Source: an uncultured Fimbriimonadales bacterium
GTDB taxonomy: Bacteria > Armatimonadota > Fimbriimonadia > Fimbriimonadales > GBS-DC
Assembly (NCBI GenBank): GCA_937925775.1
Contig: CALAMM010000093.1
Coordinates: forward strand, 1-8,677
DNA length: 8,677 nucleotides
Direction: 5' to 3'
A model generated the notes under the pieces. That model was not told the origin of the DNA, ran no database searches, and saw nothing but the letters and a program-made list of their open reading frames with translations. Positions 1 to 5,644 of this stretch are shown here, piece by piece. Positions within the stretch are counted from its first letter, which is position 1. Each line of letters starts with the position of its first letter. The translations under genes were made by a program, and so were the position numbers.

Positions 1-275
1 GCCTTCGCGTGGGTTGGACTGTACCACTCCACCTGCACCTTGCGCAGCTCCTCCAAAAACGGCATAAGATGGGGCTTCAAGTCGATGTTCGGGTCGTACA
101 GTTGGTCGTTGTGCTGCACCGAGGGAACGGGGTCGGGGAAAATGAGCAACATGGGTTGGGCACTGGCAAAGTGGAAAGCGAGTGCGAGGCAGAGCGCCAC
201 GGCGCCGCCCCCTCCCGATGGGAGCAAGCGAGCGAACCGCTGGACACGCAGGCGCGAAGCTGCTACTCGTTGCAT
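1..275 (-). CDS. Secreted protein of unknown function, N-terminal part only (3' end outside window)
   Basis: An ATG at 275-273 opens a frame that stays open for 91 codons to the left edge. The first 39 residues look like a Sec signal peptide: an Arg-rich n-region (residues 2-16), a Gly stretch, a hydrophobic core (about 25-36, AVALCLALAFHF) and an Ala-Ser-Ala site before Gln40. The visible mature part begins QPMLLIFPDPVPSVQ and then turns polar; I recognise no family. The start lies inside the end of the upstream TPR gene (13-base overlap in another frame), which suggests one transcript and translational coupling. The protein probably acts in the periplasm or outside the cell. The Met at residue 42 is a less likely start because it would discard the signal peptide. 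The gene is certain to be partial; the function is unknown. Confidence 0.72.
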   Translation of the reverse strand, partial: MQRVAASRLRVQRFARLLPSGGGGAVALCLALAFHFASAQPMLLIFPDPVPSVQHNDQLYDPNIDLKPHLMPFLEELRKVQVEWYSPTHAK

Positions 276-1357
276 AGCAACAACCCGTTCTGACAGGCGG
301 CGATGCCCTGACGCGCCGTCTCTATGTTGCGTCCCGCCTGAATTTGGCGTTCATATTCAGCGATTGCCTGCTGGAAATGGGCGCGGGCGTTCGATTTATC
401 CCCCAAGCGCAGGTAGCAGGTCGCGATTTGCTGATGGATTTCGGCGGGGTTCGCAGCGTTCGGCAGCGCTTGCAGATACGCCTGAATCGCTTCACGGTAG
501 TTGCCTGCTCGTTGGTGGTTCTGCGCCTGCGTCAGCGGGTCGTTCTCCGTGCGGTACGCGGTTCGGCGAGCCGTTTGTCCCTCACCCACGCGCTGCACGC
601 GGATCTCGTACACGCCGCGCTGGGTCTCTTCCACCTTCACATCGGGCATCACTTCGCTGTCGTCGCTGGGTTTGGACGATGCGGGTGGGTTCGCGGGCTT
701 GGGCTTGGCGGAATCGTCGCTTCGGGGCGCGGGCAAGGTCGGGATTTCGCCCCGTGGCGGGGGTGGCGTTTCGGCAGGCGCGAGCGCCACGCGCGACGGA
801 TCCACCATCACAGGGGGAACTATCGGCTGGGGGGGTGTGTTCTGGGTAGGTGGCTCAGCAGGAGGTGGCGCAATTGTCGGCTGCGGCGGCGCGGGACGCG
901 ACTCCATCGGCTCGTTAGACGACGCAATCCGAGCAGGTTCCGAGCCTGGCGCAGCCCAGCGCAGAACCAGAATCAGCCCTAAGAGCAAAATCGCGCCTGC
1001 ACCCAAAAACGCCAGCACGGCTGGCAATATCTCTGTCCACAGGGGGCGACTGGGTGCGGGGCGCACTATGGCGCGGCTCTGACGGCGCAACGCTTCCAGC
1101 CGTGCCCGCTCCGCAACGCTTAGGGGGTTCACGGTCTGCACGCGCTCGTACGCCTCAATCGCCTCCCTGAGTTGCCCACGCCGCTCGTGGATAAGCCCCT
1201 TCAGCGAAAGCGCAGGTAGATACTGCTCGTCCAACGCGAGTGCGCCCTCGCACGCCAGCAGCGCCTCCTCCAGACGCCCCTGCTCGTATAACCCTATCGC
1301 CTCGCGCGTCAATCGCTCCGCCTGCGCGCGCACCTCCGTTTGCCCGTTGACCGACAT
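263..1357 (-). CDS. Membrane-anchored TPR protein with proline-rich linker
   Basis: The protein has 364 residues from the ATG at 1357. Residues about 10-80 form helical TPR-like repeats (AIGLYEQGRLEEALLACEGA, then a second unit with AIEAYERV). A basic stretch leads to one membrane segment at about 110-132 (ILPAVLAFLGAGAILLLGL). Residues 137-236 are rich in Pro and Ala, an extended linker. Residues about 271-339 form a second TPR block (GNYREAIQAYLQAL, then LGDKSNARAHFQQAIAEY). Positive charge before the membrane segment predicts the N-terminal TPRs in the cytoplasm and the C-terminal TPRs in the periplasm, so it may scaffold partners on both sides; this is inference. The ATG is chosen because GGGGAG lies 4 bases upstream. 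An in-frame GTG at 1369 would add four residues and could be a leaderless start. The gene overlaps the next minus-strand gene by 13 bases. No catalytic domain is seen. Confidence 0.85.
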   Translation of the reverse strand: MSVNGQTEVRAQAERLTREAIGLYEQGRLEEALLACEGALALDEQYLPALSLKGLIHERRGQLREAIEAYERVQTVNPLSVAERARLEALRRQSRAIVRPAPSRPLWTEILPAVLAFLGAGAILLLGLILVLRWAAPGSEPARIASSNEPMESRPAPPQPTIAPPPAEPPTQNTPPQPIVPPVMVDPSRVALAPAETPPPPRGEIPTLPAPRSDDSAKPKPANPPASSKPSDDSEVMPDVKVEETQRGVYEIRVQRVGEGQTARRTAYRTENDPLTQAQNHQRAGNYREAIQAYLQALPNAANPAEIHQQIATCYLRLGDKSNARAHFQQAIAEYERQIQAGRNIETARQGIAACQNGLLLCNE

Positions 1358-1374
1358 AGGTCTCCCCACGCGGT

Positions 1375-1384
1375 ATTGTACCTC
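1375..1384 (-). promoter_or_regulatory. Candidate -10 element of the TPR gene
   Basis: The minus strand reads GAGGTACAAT, with TACAAT at 1380-1375. A start of transcription 6-8 bases further would fall near 1368, just upstream of the GGGGAG ribosome site and the ATG at 1357. The same ten bases occur before the secreted-protein gene at the right edge. No clear TTGACA-like -35 box is visible. Confidence 0.4.
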
Positions 1385-1582
1385 TTTTGGACGGCTTCAC
1401 TGCGCGAAAATCGCTTCCAGAGGAAGGGGAGCGCTCCGTCGCTGGCTCTGGAGCAGGTGCTCGGCGCGTATGTAGGCGCGGGGCACGCCACATGTCGCCG
1501 CGACCGTGCTGTGGGTAGTGCTTGTACGACGCTGCGCAACGCAAGCATGCAGAGCGGTACAGCGCAGACGCAATCCCCGATG

Positions 1583-1594
1583 CAAAATGGCAGG
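1583..1594 (+). promoter_or_regulatory. Candidate -10 plus GGCAGG element upstream of the barrel gene
   Basis: CAAAAT at 1583-1588, preceded by TG, resembles an extended -10 box. GGCAGG follows immediately. Transcription from here would give a leader of about 60 bases before the ATG at 1658. A closely similar arrangement (TACAAT, one base, GGCAGG) precedes the secreted-protein gene at the right edge. This is a weak prediction with no -35 box. Confidence 0.3.
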
Positions 1595-1644
1595 AACTTC
1601 GCCCTCCCCTTCGAATCAAAGCATATTGGATTCCCATACGACAC

Positions 1645-1649
1645 GGAGG
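1645..1649 (+). promoter_or_regulatory. Ribosome binding site GGAGG fixing the barrel gene start
   Basis: GGAGG stands 8 bases before the ATG at 1658 and 11 bases before a second ATG at 1661. With the signal peptide that begins here, it shows that the longer open frame upstream is not the real N-terminus. Confidence 0.8.
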
Positions 1650-1657
1650 TTAACCGA

Positions 1658-2188
1658 ATGATGAAGAGACGATGGATACGCGGAAGCGCGCTGGGCGCGC
1701 TGATGGCAGTGGTTCTGGCGACGGCGTCGGCACAGCTGGAAAACGCCGCCGCACGACTGCGTTTCGGAGCCTACTTCCCCTCCGACACCGACCTGCAGGC
1801 GTTCAATAAAACCTGGTTCGCGGTCGGACTGACCTTCACCACTTCGGGCGTCTCCCTGCTGGGCAGCGACGCCACCGAACTCAGCGCGGACCTGTTCACC
1901 CACCAGACGGGCGGCTCGCGTGGCACAATCACCTCTCTGCTGGCGACCCAAGTCTACGAGCAGCCGATTAGCGGCACCGAGGCCCGCGTACAGCTGCGGA
2001 TAGGCGCAGGGCTGTATGTTGTGGATACCACCGGGCCCAGCAAGAACATTTTCGGTGGGCGCGTAGGGCTGACGCTCTGGTTCAACGATTATTATAGCAT
2101 AGAACTAAACTATGATATAACTGATCGCTTTGGAGCGAACAGAGACCGCGCTAACGGGTTCTCGCTCACGGTCGGCTATCAGTTCTGA
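1658..2188 (+). CDS. Small secreted outer-membrane β-barrel-like protein
   Basis: The protein has 176 residues. Residues 1-25 are a Sec signal peptide (MMKRRW, a hydrophobic core about 11-22, Ala-Ser-Ala before Gln26). The mature part has alternating polar and hydrophobic stretches typical of membrane β-strands: RLRFGAYF (33-40), WFAVGLTFTT (53-62), RVQLRIGAGLYVV (110-122), GGRVGLTLWF (133-142), YSIELNYDI (146-154) and FSLTVGYQF (168-176). It ends in an aromatic residue (Phe176), the C-terminal signature of outer-membrane barrels. The size fits an eight-strand OmpA/OmpX-like barrel, but no specific family is recognised. The stop overlaps the next start in TGATG, so the downstream lipoprotein is probably translated by coupling. 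It probably acts in the outer membrane. The barrel class is inferred; secretion is well supported. Confidence 0.82.
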   Translation: MMKRRWIRGSALGALMAVVLATASAQLENAAARLRFGAYFPSDTDLQAFNKTWFAVGLTFTTSGVSLLGSDATELSADLFTHQTGGSRGTITSLLATQVYEQPISGTEARVQLRIGAGLYVVDTTGPSKNIFGGRVGLTLWFNDYYSIELNYDITDRFGANRDRANGFSLTVGYQF

Positions 2189-2883
2189 TGCGCGCAGGGG
2201 CACAACGCGCGTGGTTAGGCTGGCTCGTCGCAACGATTCTCACCGCTTGCGGCGAGCCTGAATACACGATCCAGCGGACCCTCACCCAAGGTGAACACTG
2301 GCGCTACACCCTCCAGCTGCAGGGCGAGCTGCAGGGACAGACGGATACGCTGAAACTGGAGTATGTGGACACGGTGCAGTCCGTCGCGAGCGACGGGAGC
2401 GCACTGGTGGAACGGACGATCCGAGCGACTCCAGAGGAGCTGAAGCGTCTGCAAGCGAGTATCGGTCCCTTTGGCGTGTTGAAGCCCAAGACGCGCTGGA
2501 AGCTGTTCCCCGACGGGCGCGAAATACCACTGGACAAAGACGCTTTCCTGCTCGGCGCGTTCACCTACGCCTATCCTGACCGTCCCGTGCGCGTGGGCGC
2601 ACAGTGGGGGCGCATCGACGGCGTCGGCAGCCTGCAGGTAAAGTACCTCTGCCGTTTCGAGGGCATCGAAACGCTCGACGGCGTGCGATGCTATCGAATC
2701 GACGCGCAGGTGGAGCCGATGCCCGACTCGTTGCCCCAAATGTCGGGCAACATCACCGTCTATGTGGACGCTGAGCGCGGCTGGGTGCGCCAGATTCAGG
2801 GTACACTTAAAATGCAGGCGGGCGAGTTAGAAGGGGCGTTCCAGCTGCATCTTCGCGGCGCGCCTGCAGGGGATGAACCATGA
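2188..2883 (+). CDS. Putative lipoprotein of unknown function
   Basis: The protein has 231 residues. It opens with a short hydrophobic segment (WLGWLVATILTAC) whose Leu18-Thr19-Ala20-Cys21 fits a lipobox, so Cys21 would be lipidated and the protein held at a membrane on the periplasmic side. The body is rich in β-strand pattern: EHWRYTLQLQGELQG (36-50), GREIPLDKDAFLLGAFTYAY, VGAQWG, and a C-terminal part ending GAFQLHLRG. This layout recalls bacterial proteins of the DUF6263 type with a YRY/WRY-type strand after the lipobox, but the resemblance is loose. The start has no ribosome site of its own and overlaps the barrel stop by one base; its stop overlaps the next ATG in ATGA. Co-translation with the barrel suggests they may work together at the outer membrane, which is inference. 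Confidence 0.82.
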   Translation: MRAGAQRAWLGWLVATILTACGEPEYTIQRTLTQGEHWRYTLQLQGELQGQTDTLKLEYVDTVQSVASDGSALVERTIRATPEELKRLQASIGPFGVLKPKTRWKLFPDGREIPLDKDAFLLGAFTYAYPDRPVRVGAQWGRIDGVGSLQVKYLCRFEGIETLDGVRCYRIDAQVEPMPDSLPQMSGNITVYVDAERGWVRQIQGTLKMQAGELEGAFQLHLRGAPAGDEP

Positions 2884-3377
2884 GCGAGCGACTGTGCCCT
2901 GTTTGTCAGATTGAACTCAAGCCACAAGTGCATTTAGGGGTGACGATCGATGTTTGTCCCGCGTGCGCTGGGATCTGGTTCGACGAGGGTGAGCTGACGC
3001 GCCTTAACCAGTTAGACGACGCAATCTTGCCGCGCATTGACTCGCTGTACCAGCCCCAGGTGACTTCTTACGACCCGCCGTGGGAGCGACTATGTCCGAA
3101 CTGTCGGGAGCCGCTGCGCTCGTATAACTACCTCTACACCTCCAACATTCGGCTCGACACCTGCGAGCGGTGCGGTGGCGTGTGGGTGGACAATGGCGAG
3201 CTGGAGGTAATGCACCGCGTGCTGCAGGATGCGCGCGCTGCCGAAGTGCCTCCCGATGCGAAAGCGCAGATAGCGCTTGCGGAGATCGAAGCGGAGCATC
3301 GCGAAACTATGGATCGGCTCAGTTTCTGGAATGGGCTGTTTCAGTTTTTGCGGGCGCGCCCCCGCTTTCCCTTCTGA
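2880..3377 (+). CDS. Protein with two TFIIB-type zinc ribbons (zf-TFIIB family)
   Basis: The protein has 165 residues. The first ribbon has Cys6-x2-Cys9 and Cys26-x2-Cys29, followed by GIWFDEGEL; the second has Cys72-x2-Cys75 and Cys95-x2-Cys98, followed by GVWVDNGEL. All eight zinc-ligand cysteines are present. The G-[IV]-W-[FV]-D-x-GEL ending is the hallmark of the bacterial zf-TFIIB domain (Pfam PF13453), here in tandem. The C-terminal third is helical and charged (AQIALAEIEAEHRETMDRL) and ends in a basic, aromatic tail. There is no signal peptide, so it is cytoplasmic. The family is common in bacteria but its role is poorly defined; zinc binding and contact with protein or nucleic acid are the usual proposals. 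AGGGGA lies 6 bases before the ATG, and the start overlaps the lipoprotein stop in ATGA. Confidence 0.9.
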   Translation: MSERLCPVCQIELKPQVHLGVTIDVCPACAGIWFDEGELTRLNQLDDAILPRIDSLYQPQVTSYDPPWERLCPNCREPLRSYNYLYTSNIRLDTCERCGGVWVDNGELEVMHRVLQDARAAEVPPDAKAQIALAEIEAEHRETMDRLSFWNGLFQFLRARPRFPF

Positions 3378-3383
3378 CCGCCT

Positions 3384-4247
3384 ATGGAGCCGATTCGGAT
3401 GGGGGTGCATGTCGCCTCGATTACGCCGTTCACGGCGGAGGGCGCTCCTGACGCCCCTTATTTTGCGCGTTTGCTGGCACACTTTGAGGCGCAGGGCGCG
3501 CAGGGGGTGGTGGTTGCTGGCTCGACGGGCGAAGGTCCCTCGCTCAGCGCGCCCGAAAAAGCGCAACTTTACGAACTGGCGGTTCACGCGCGAGGCAACC
3601 TGCAAATCATCGCAGGGGTGCTGGTGTGCAGTGTGGATGAAGCACTCTATTTGGCACGGCAGGCGCACAGGACAGGTTGCCATGCGCTGATGGTCGCCCC
3701 GCCGTTTTATTATTCTGCCACGCTGGAGGGGCTGATTGCGTTTTATCGCGCCGTGCTGGACGCCAGCCGCCTGCCCGTCATCCTTTACAACATCCCGCAG
3801 CGCACCCGCCACAAGCTTACGCCGCGGCTCCTCGACGCGCTGCTGGAGCATCCGAACCTGCATGGGGTCAAAGACAGTTCTGGGAGCGTGCGCTCTTTGA
3901 GGCAGTTCTTGAACTATGCGCCGCGCCTGCGCGTATGGGTGGGCGAAGAGAAGTTGTTCACCCAGTGTTTGCAGGGTGGCGGGGCAGGTGCGATTAGCGG
4001 GCTGGCGAATGTGTTTCTGGCTCGGATGGTGCGCTTGTGGGAAGCATTTCAGCGAGGCGAGGCGTGCGAGGGCTTACAAACGCTCATCGACGCAGCTGCC
4101 GATGCCTTCGACAACTTCCCTGCACCTGCAAACTTCAAACACGCGCTGAGCCTCGCAGGGTTCCCTGAAACCCATGTGCGTCCCCCCTTGACAGACCTAT
4201 CCGCGTCGCAGCGTCAGGCGTTGGAACGGGCATGGCACGCTTTGTAG
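3384..4247 (+). CDS. DapA/DHDPS-family aldolase or synthase
   Basis: The protein has 287 residues, near the usual 290-300 of this (βα)8-barrel class I aldolase family. Lys163 in LHGVKDSSG is the Schiff-base lysine, Tyr135 in VILYNIPQRT the catalytic tyrosine and Arg140 the carboxylate-binding arginine typical of 4-hydroxy-tetrahydrodipicolinate synthase. GSTGEG at 46-51 is the pyruvate-carboxylate loop, with Ser47 where E. coli DapA has Thr44, and PPFYY (106-110) carries the second tyrosine. GAGAISGLANV (200-210) is also typical. The reaction would be pyruvate condensation in lysine synthesis, or a related aldol step (4-hydroxy-2-oxoglutarate, 2-keto-3-deoxygluconate or N-acetylneuraminate type). 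Arg140 favours DapA; Ser47 and PPFYY are also common in the relatives, so I give no symbol. No other lysine gene is near. It starts 6 bases after the zinc-ribbon stop with no clear ribosome site; Met6 is an alternative start. Confidence 0.88.
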   Translation: MEPIRMGVHVASITPFTAEGAPDAPYFARLLAHFEAQGAQGVVVAGSTGEGPSLSAPEKAQLYELAVHARGNLQIIAGVLVCSVDEALYLARQAHRTGCHALMVAPPFYYSATLEGLIAFYRAVLDASRLPVILYNIPQRTRHKLTPRLLDALLEHPNLHGVKDSSGSVRSLRQFLNYAPRLRVWVGEEKLFTQCLQGGGAGAISGLANVFLARMVRLWEAFQRGEACEGLQTLIDAAADAFDNFPAPANFKHALSLAGFPETHVRPPLTDLSASQRQALERAWHAL

Positions 4248-4260
4248 AGGCGTTTCGGAG

Positions 4261-4278
4261 GGCGTTATTAGCCCCGCC
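4261..4278 (+). repeat. Shared spacer motif, copy 1 (GGCGT-N6-CCCCGCC)
   Basis: GGCGT and CCCCGCC stand six bases apart (TATTAG) just after the DapA-family gene. The same two blocks flank the loop region in the galE-peptidase spacer, with a TTAG between them, and occur directly fused in the right-hand spacer. Confidence 0.35.
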
Positions 4279-4292
4279 GTGCCGCTCGCCGT

Positions 4293-4320
4293 TGGGGTCA
4301 CGAACCCCAGGTTCCTTTTT
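4293..4320 (+). terminator. Candidate intrinsic terminator after the DapA-family gene
   Basis: Two mutually exclusive hairpins can form: TGGGGT/ACCCCA with a 5-base loop (4293-4309), and GAACC/GGTTC with a 3-base loop (4302-4314). The second is followed by C and five T (4316-4320), the form of a factor-independent terminator for the plus-strand operon. It lies 45-75 bases past the stop at 4247. The T-run is short, so strength is uncertain. Confidence 0.5.
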
Positions 4321-4386
4321 GGGAGGTTCGGCTCGCCTCGCGATTCGTCGCCCGCGCGACGCTGCCACTTAGCCAAGCCGTCACTC

Positions 4387-4440
4387 CCTGCCACTACAGG
4401 CGACGGTTCGACCCACCTCGGGCGTCGCGCACACGGCAGG
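4387..4440. other. Nested hairpin between convergent genes
   Basis: CCTGCC (4387-4392) pairs with GGCAGG (4435-4440), and inside it GCGACG (4400-4405) pairs with CGTCGC (4423-4428). It lies just past the stop of the minus-strand peptidase and could end transcription from that side or both sides, although no T-run follows on either strand. The rest of 4248-4449 shows no gene. Confidence 0.35.
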
Positions 4441-4449
4441 ATATCTGAA

Positions 4450-5556
4450 TTATACCCGACCGCCGTCTATTTGCTCAATCGCCTTGAGTCGGGTTTGCAA
4501 GCTGGGGTGCGTGGTGTCGCTCGGTTCATTCGGGTCGCGCTGGTGCAAGCGAGCGATTTTGCGCAGCGCATTCGCTAATGGCTCTTTTCCGTACTGGCTC
4601 ACCGCGAAGGCGTCCGCCTCACGCTCGTGGCGCTGGCGCAGGCGAAGTATCGGTACAGTGGTTCCCAGCGCCAAGGACCCCAGCCAGGCGAGCAATCCCC
4701 AGCGTGGCAGATGTTCCCACAGGGGCGCGGCGGCGATTGCCGTACTGGCTCCAACGCCCAGCAGGAGGAGCCAAAGCCTGACCAGTCGTCGGCGCTGCGC
4801 AAGGTGGGCGACCTCGTGCGCCAGCACAGCGTACACCTCGCGCTCCGTGAGGCTTGCCAGCAGAATGTCGGTGACCGCGATTCTTCCGCCGCTGAGGGCG
4901 AAGGCGTTCGCCTGGCGTAGGCGCGTCCCGTCCAACACAAGAATTTCACGCACGCGCACGCCCAGCTCGCGTCCGAGCCGTTGCGCCTCCATAAGCAGGT
5001 GCGCCTCCACAGAGACTGAGCGAACTGCCAGCGGTATCGGACGACGCATCACCCCCAATCCGATGAGCAGCGCACTTAGCCCCATCGCGCTCGCCATCAG
5101 GGTGCCCCACGCGCCTTGCAAGCGATACTCGCCGCTTAGCGTGTAGCTCAGCGTCAACGCGCCCATCCCCACCGACAGAAGCGGCGCAAGAGAGTCCCAG
5201 ACTAACCTCAGTCGCGCTTGCAGGTAGTCCCCAAGCGAGGCTGTAAGCCCCCGATATGCCCGCTCCAAGGGATATAGCCAGCAGAAAATCAGCCCGAACT
5301 CTAACAAAACCAACCCTGTGCCACCCAGCAACGCGAGTGCGACGACGGGAGACGCGACCTCCGCGCCCAGCCCGTACGCCAGTGCGCCCACGCCCGCTTT
5401 CAGGACGACAGAGAGCCACAGCAATCTCTTGAGCCGACGCACCACGCGCCCCCAAGACCATAACGACGACATCCCCGTCGCTGTGCATCGCCGTGCGAGT
5501 GCCCACCCTAACGCAACGATGCCTATTGTGGTAAACACCAGACTCAGCCAAAGCAC
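4450..5556 (-). CDS. Polytopic M48-family zinc metallopeptidase (HtpX/Ste24-like)
   Basis: The protein has 368 residues. His247-Glu248-Val-Ala-His251 is the HEXXH zinc motif. Glu311 in H-E-R-E-A-D fits the third ligand in the ExxAD pattern of M48 enzymes, and THPSLQTRL (349-357) is the conserved HPS tail motif. ANAFALSGGRIAVTDILL (216-233) is the usual strand before the active-site helix. About five hydrophobic segments precede the catalytic part (about 1-20, 45-65, 68-95, 123-140, 150-170) and two follow HEXXH (about 259-280, 286-304), so it is an integral inner-membrane protease. Relatives clip misfolded membrane proteins (HtpX) or CAAX-type substrates (Ste24); a quality-control role is the likely one. 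An in-frame TAA five codons upstream leaves GTG at 5556 as the first possible start; it lacks a clear ribosome site. It follows galE on the same strand after 88 bases. Confidence 0.9.
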   Translation of the reverse strand: MLWLSLVFTTIGIVALGWALARRCTATGMSSLWSWGRVVRRLKRLLWLSVVLKAGVGALAYGLGAEVASPVVALALLGGTGLVLLEFGLIFCWLYPLERAYRGLTASLGDYLQARLRLVWDSLAPLLSVGMGALTLSYTLSGEYRLQGAWGTLMASAMGLSALLIGLGVMRRPIPLAVRSVSVEAHLLMEAQRLGRELGVRVREILVLDGTRLRQANAFALSGGRIAVTDILLASLTEREVYAVLAHEVAHLAQRRRLVRLWLLLLGVGASTAIAAAPLWEHLPRWGLLAWLGSLALGTTVPILRLRQRHEREADAFAVSQYGKEPLANALRKIARLHQRDPNEPSDTTHPSLQTRLKAIEQIDGGRV

Positions 5557-5574
5557 CGTGAAATAGCATTATCG

Positions 5575-5610
5575 GCATCGCGGCGGGGTTTCTAAGGGAC
5601 GCCGCGATGC
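5575..5610. repeat. Perfect 11-bp inverted repeat between galE and the M48 peptidase
   Basis: GCATCGCGGCG (5575-5585) is matched exactly by its reverse complement at 5600-5610, with a 14-base loop. It lies 20 to 54 bases upstream of the peptidase GTG and past the end of galE. No T-run follows on the minus strand, so a standard terminator is unlikely; a processing site, an attenuator or a copy of an interspersed palindrome are options. Confidence 0.75.
5582..5603 (-). repeat. Shared spacer motif, copy 2
   Basis: On the minus strand this reads GGCGT, ten bases containing TTAG, then CCCCGCC. The copy after the DapA-family gene also has TTAG between the two blocks. It sits inside the 11-bp inverted repeat. 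Confidence 0.35.
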
Positions 5611-5644
5611 GTGCCTATTAGGCGGAGAGGCCGACACGCTGGGG

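Larger units (their letters stand above)
1385..1657. other. Divergent spacer between the TPR gene and the barrel gene
   Basis: The spacer between the divergent starts at 1357 and 1658 holds no convincing gene. It contains the perfect palindrome GGAGCGCTCC at 1428-1437, a -10-like CAAAAT at 1583-1588 followed directly by GGCAGG, and a CT-rich stretch at about 1597-1612. The open frame that runs through it into the barrel gene has no ribosome site or signal peptide at its upstream end, so I read it as untranslated. Confidence 0.5.

Noticed and set aside
40..982. Long plus-strand open frames opposite the TPR gene
   Set aside because: They are rich in Arg, Ala, Gly and Ser with no domain, as expected from the complement of GC-rich coding DNA. 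The minus-strand TPR frame has clear repeats and a membrane segment.
1340..1657. N-terminal extension of the barrel gene
   Set aside because: The signal peptide and GGAGG site place the start at 1658; the extension would bury the signal peptide inside the protein and overlap the divergent TPR gene start.
3090..3863. 257-codon minus-strand frame opposite the zinc-ribbon and DapA-family genes
   Set aside because: It spans two well-supported genes on the other strand, is very rich in Arg and His, and shows no motif.
4135..4394. Short minus-strand frames after the DapA-family gene
   Set aside because: They overlap the end of a real gene and a terminator-like spacer, and have no ribosome site or domain. 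They may only reflect repeat-like spacer sequence.
4449..4454. TATAAT on the minus strand at the peptidase stop codon
   Set aside because: It matches the -10 consensus but no gene follows on that strand before the convergent operon, and the TAA is explained by the stop codon.
4946..5578. 210-codon minus-strand frame overlapping the M48 peptidase
   Set aside because: It lacks motifs, while the overlapping frame carries HEXXH, ExxAD and HPS.
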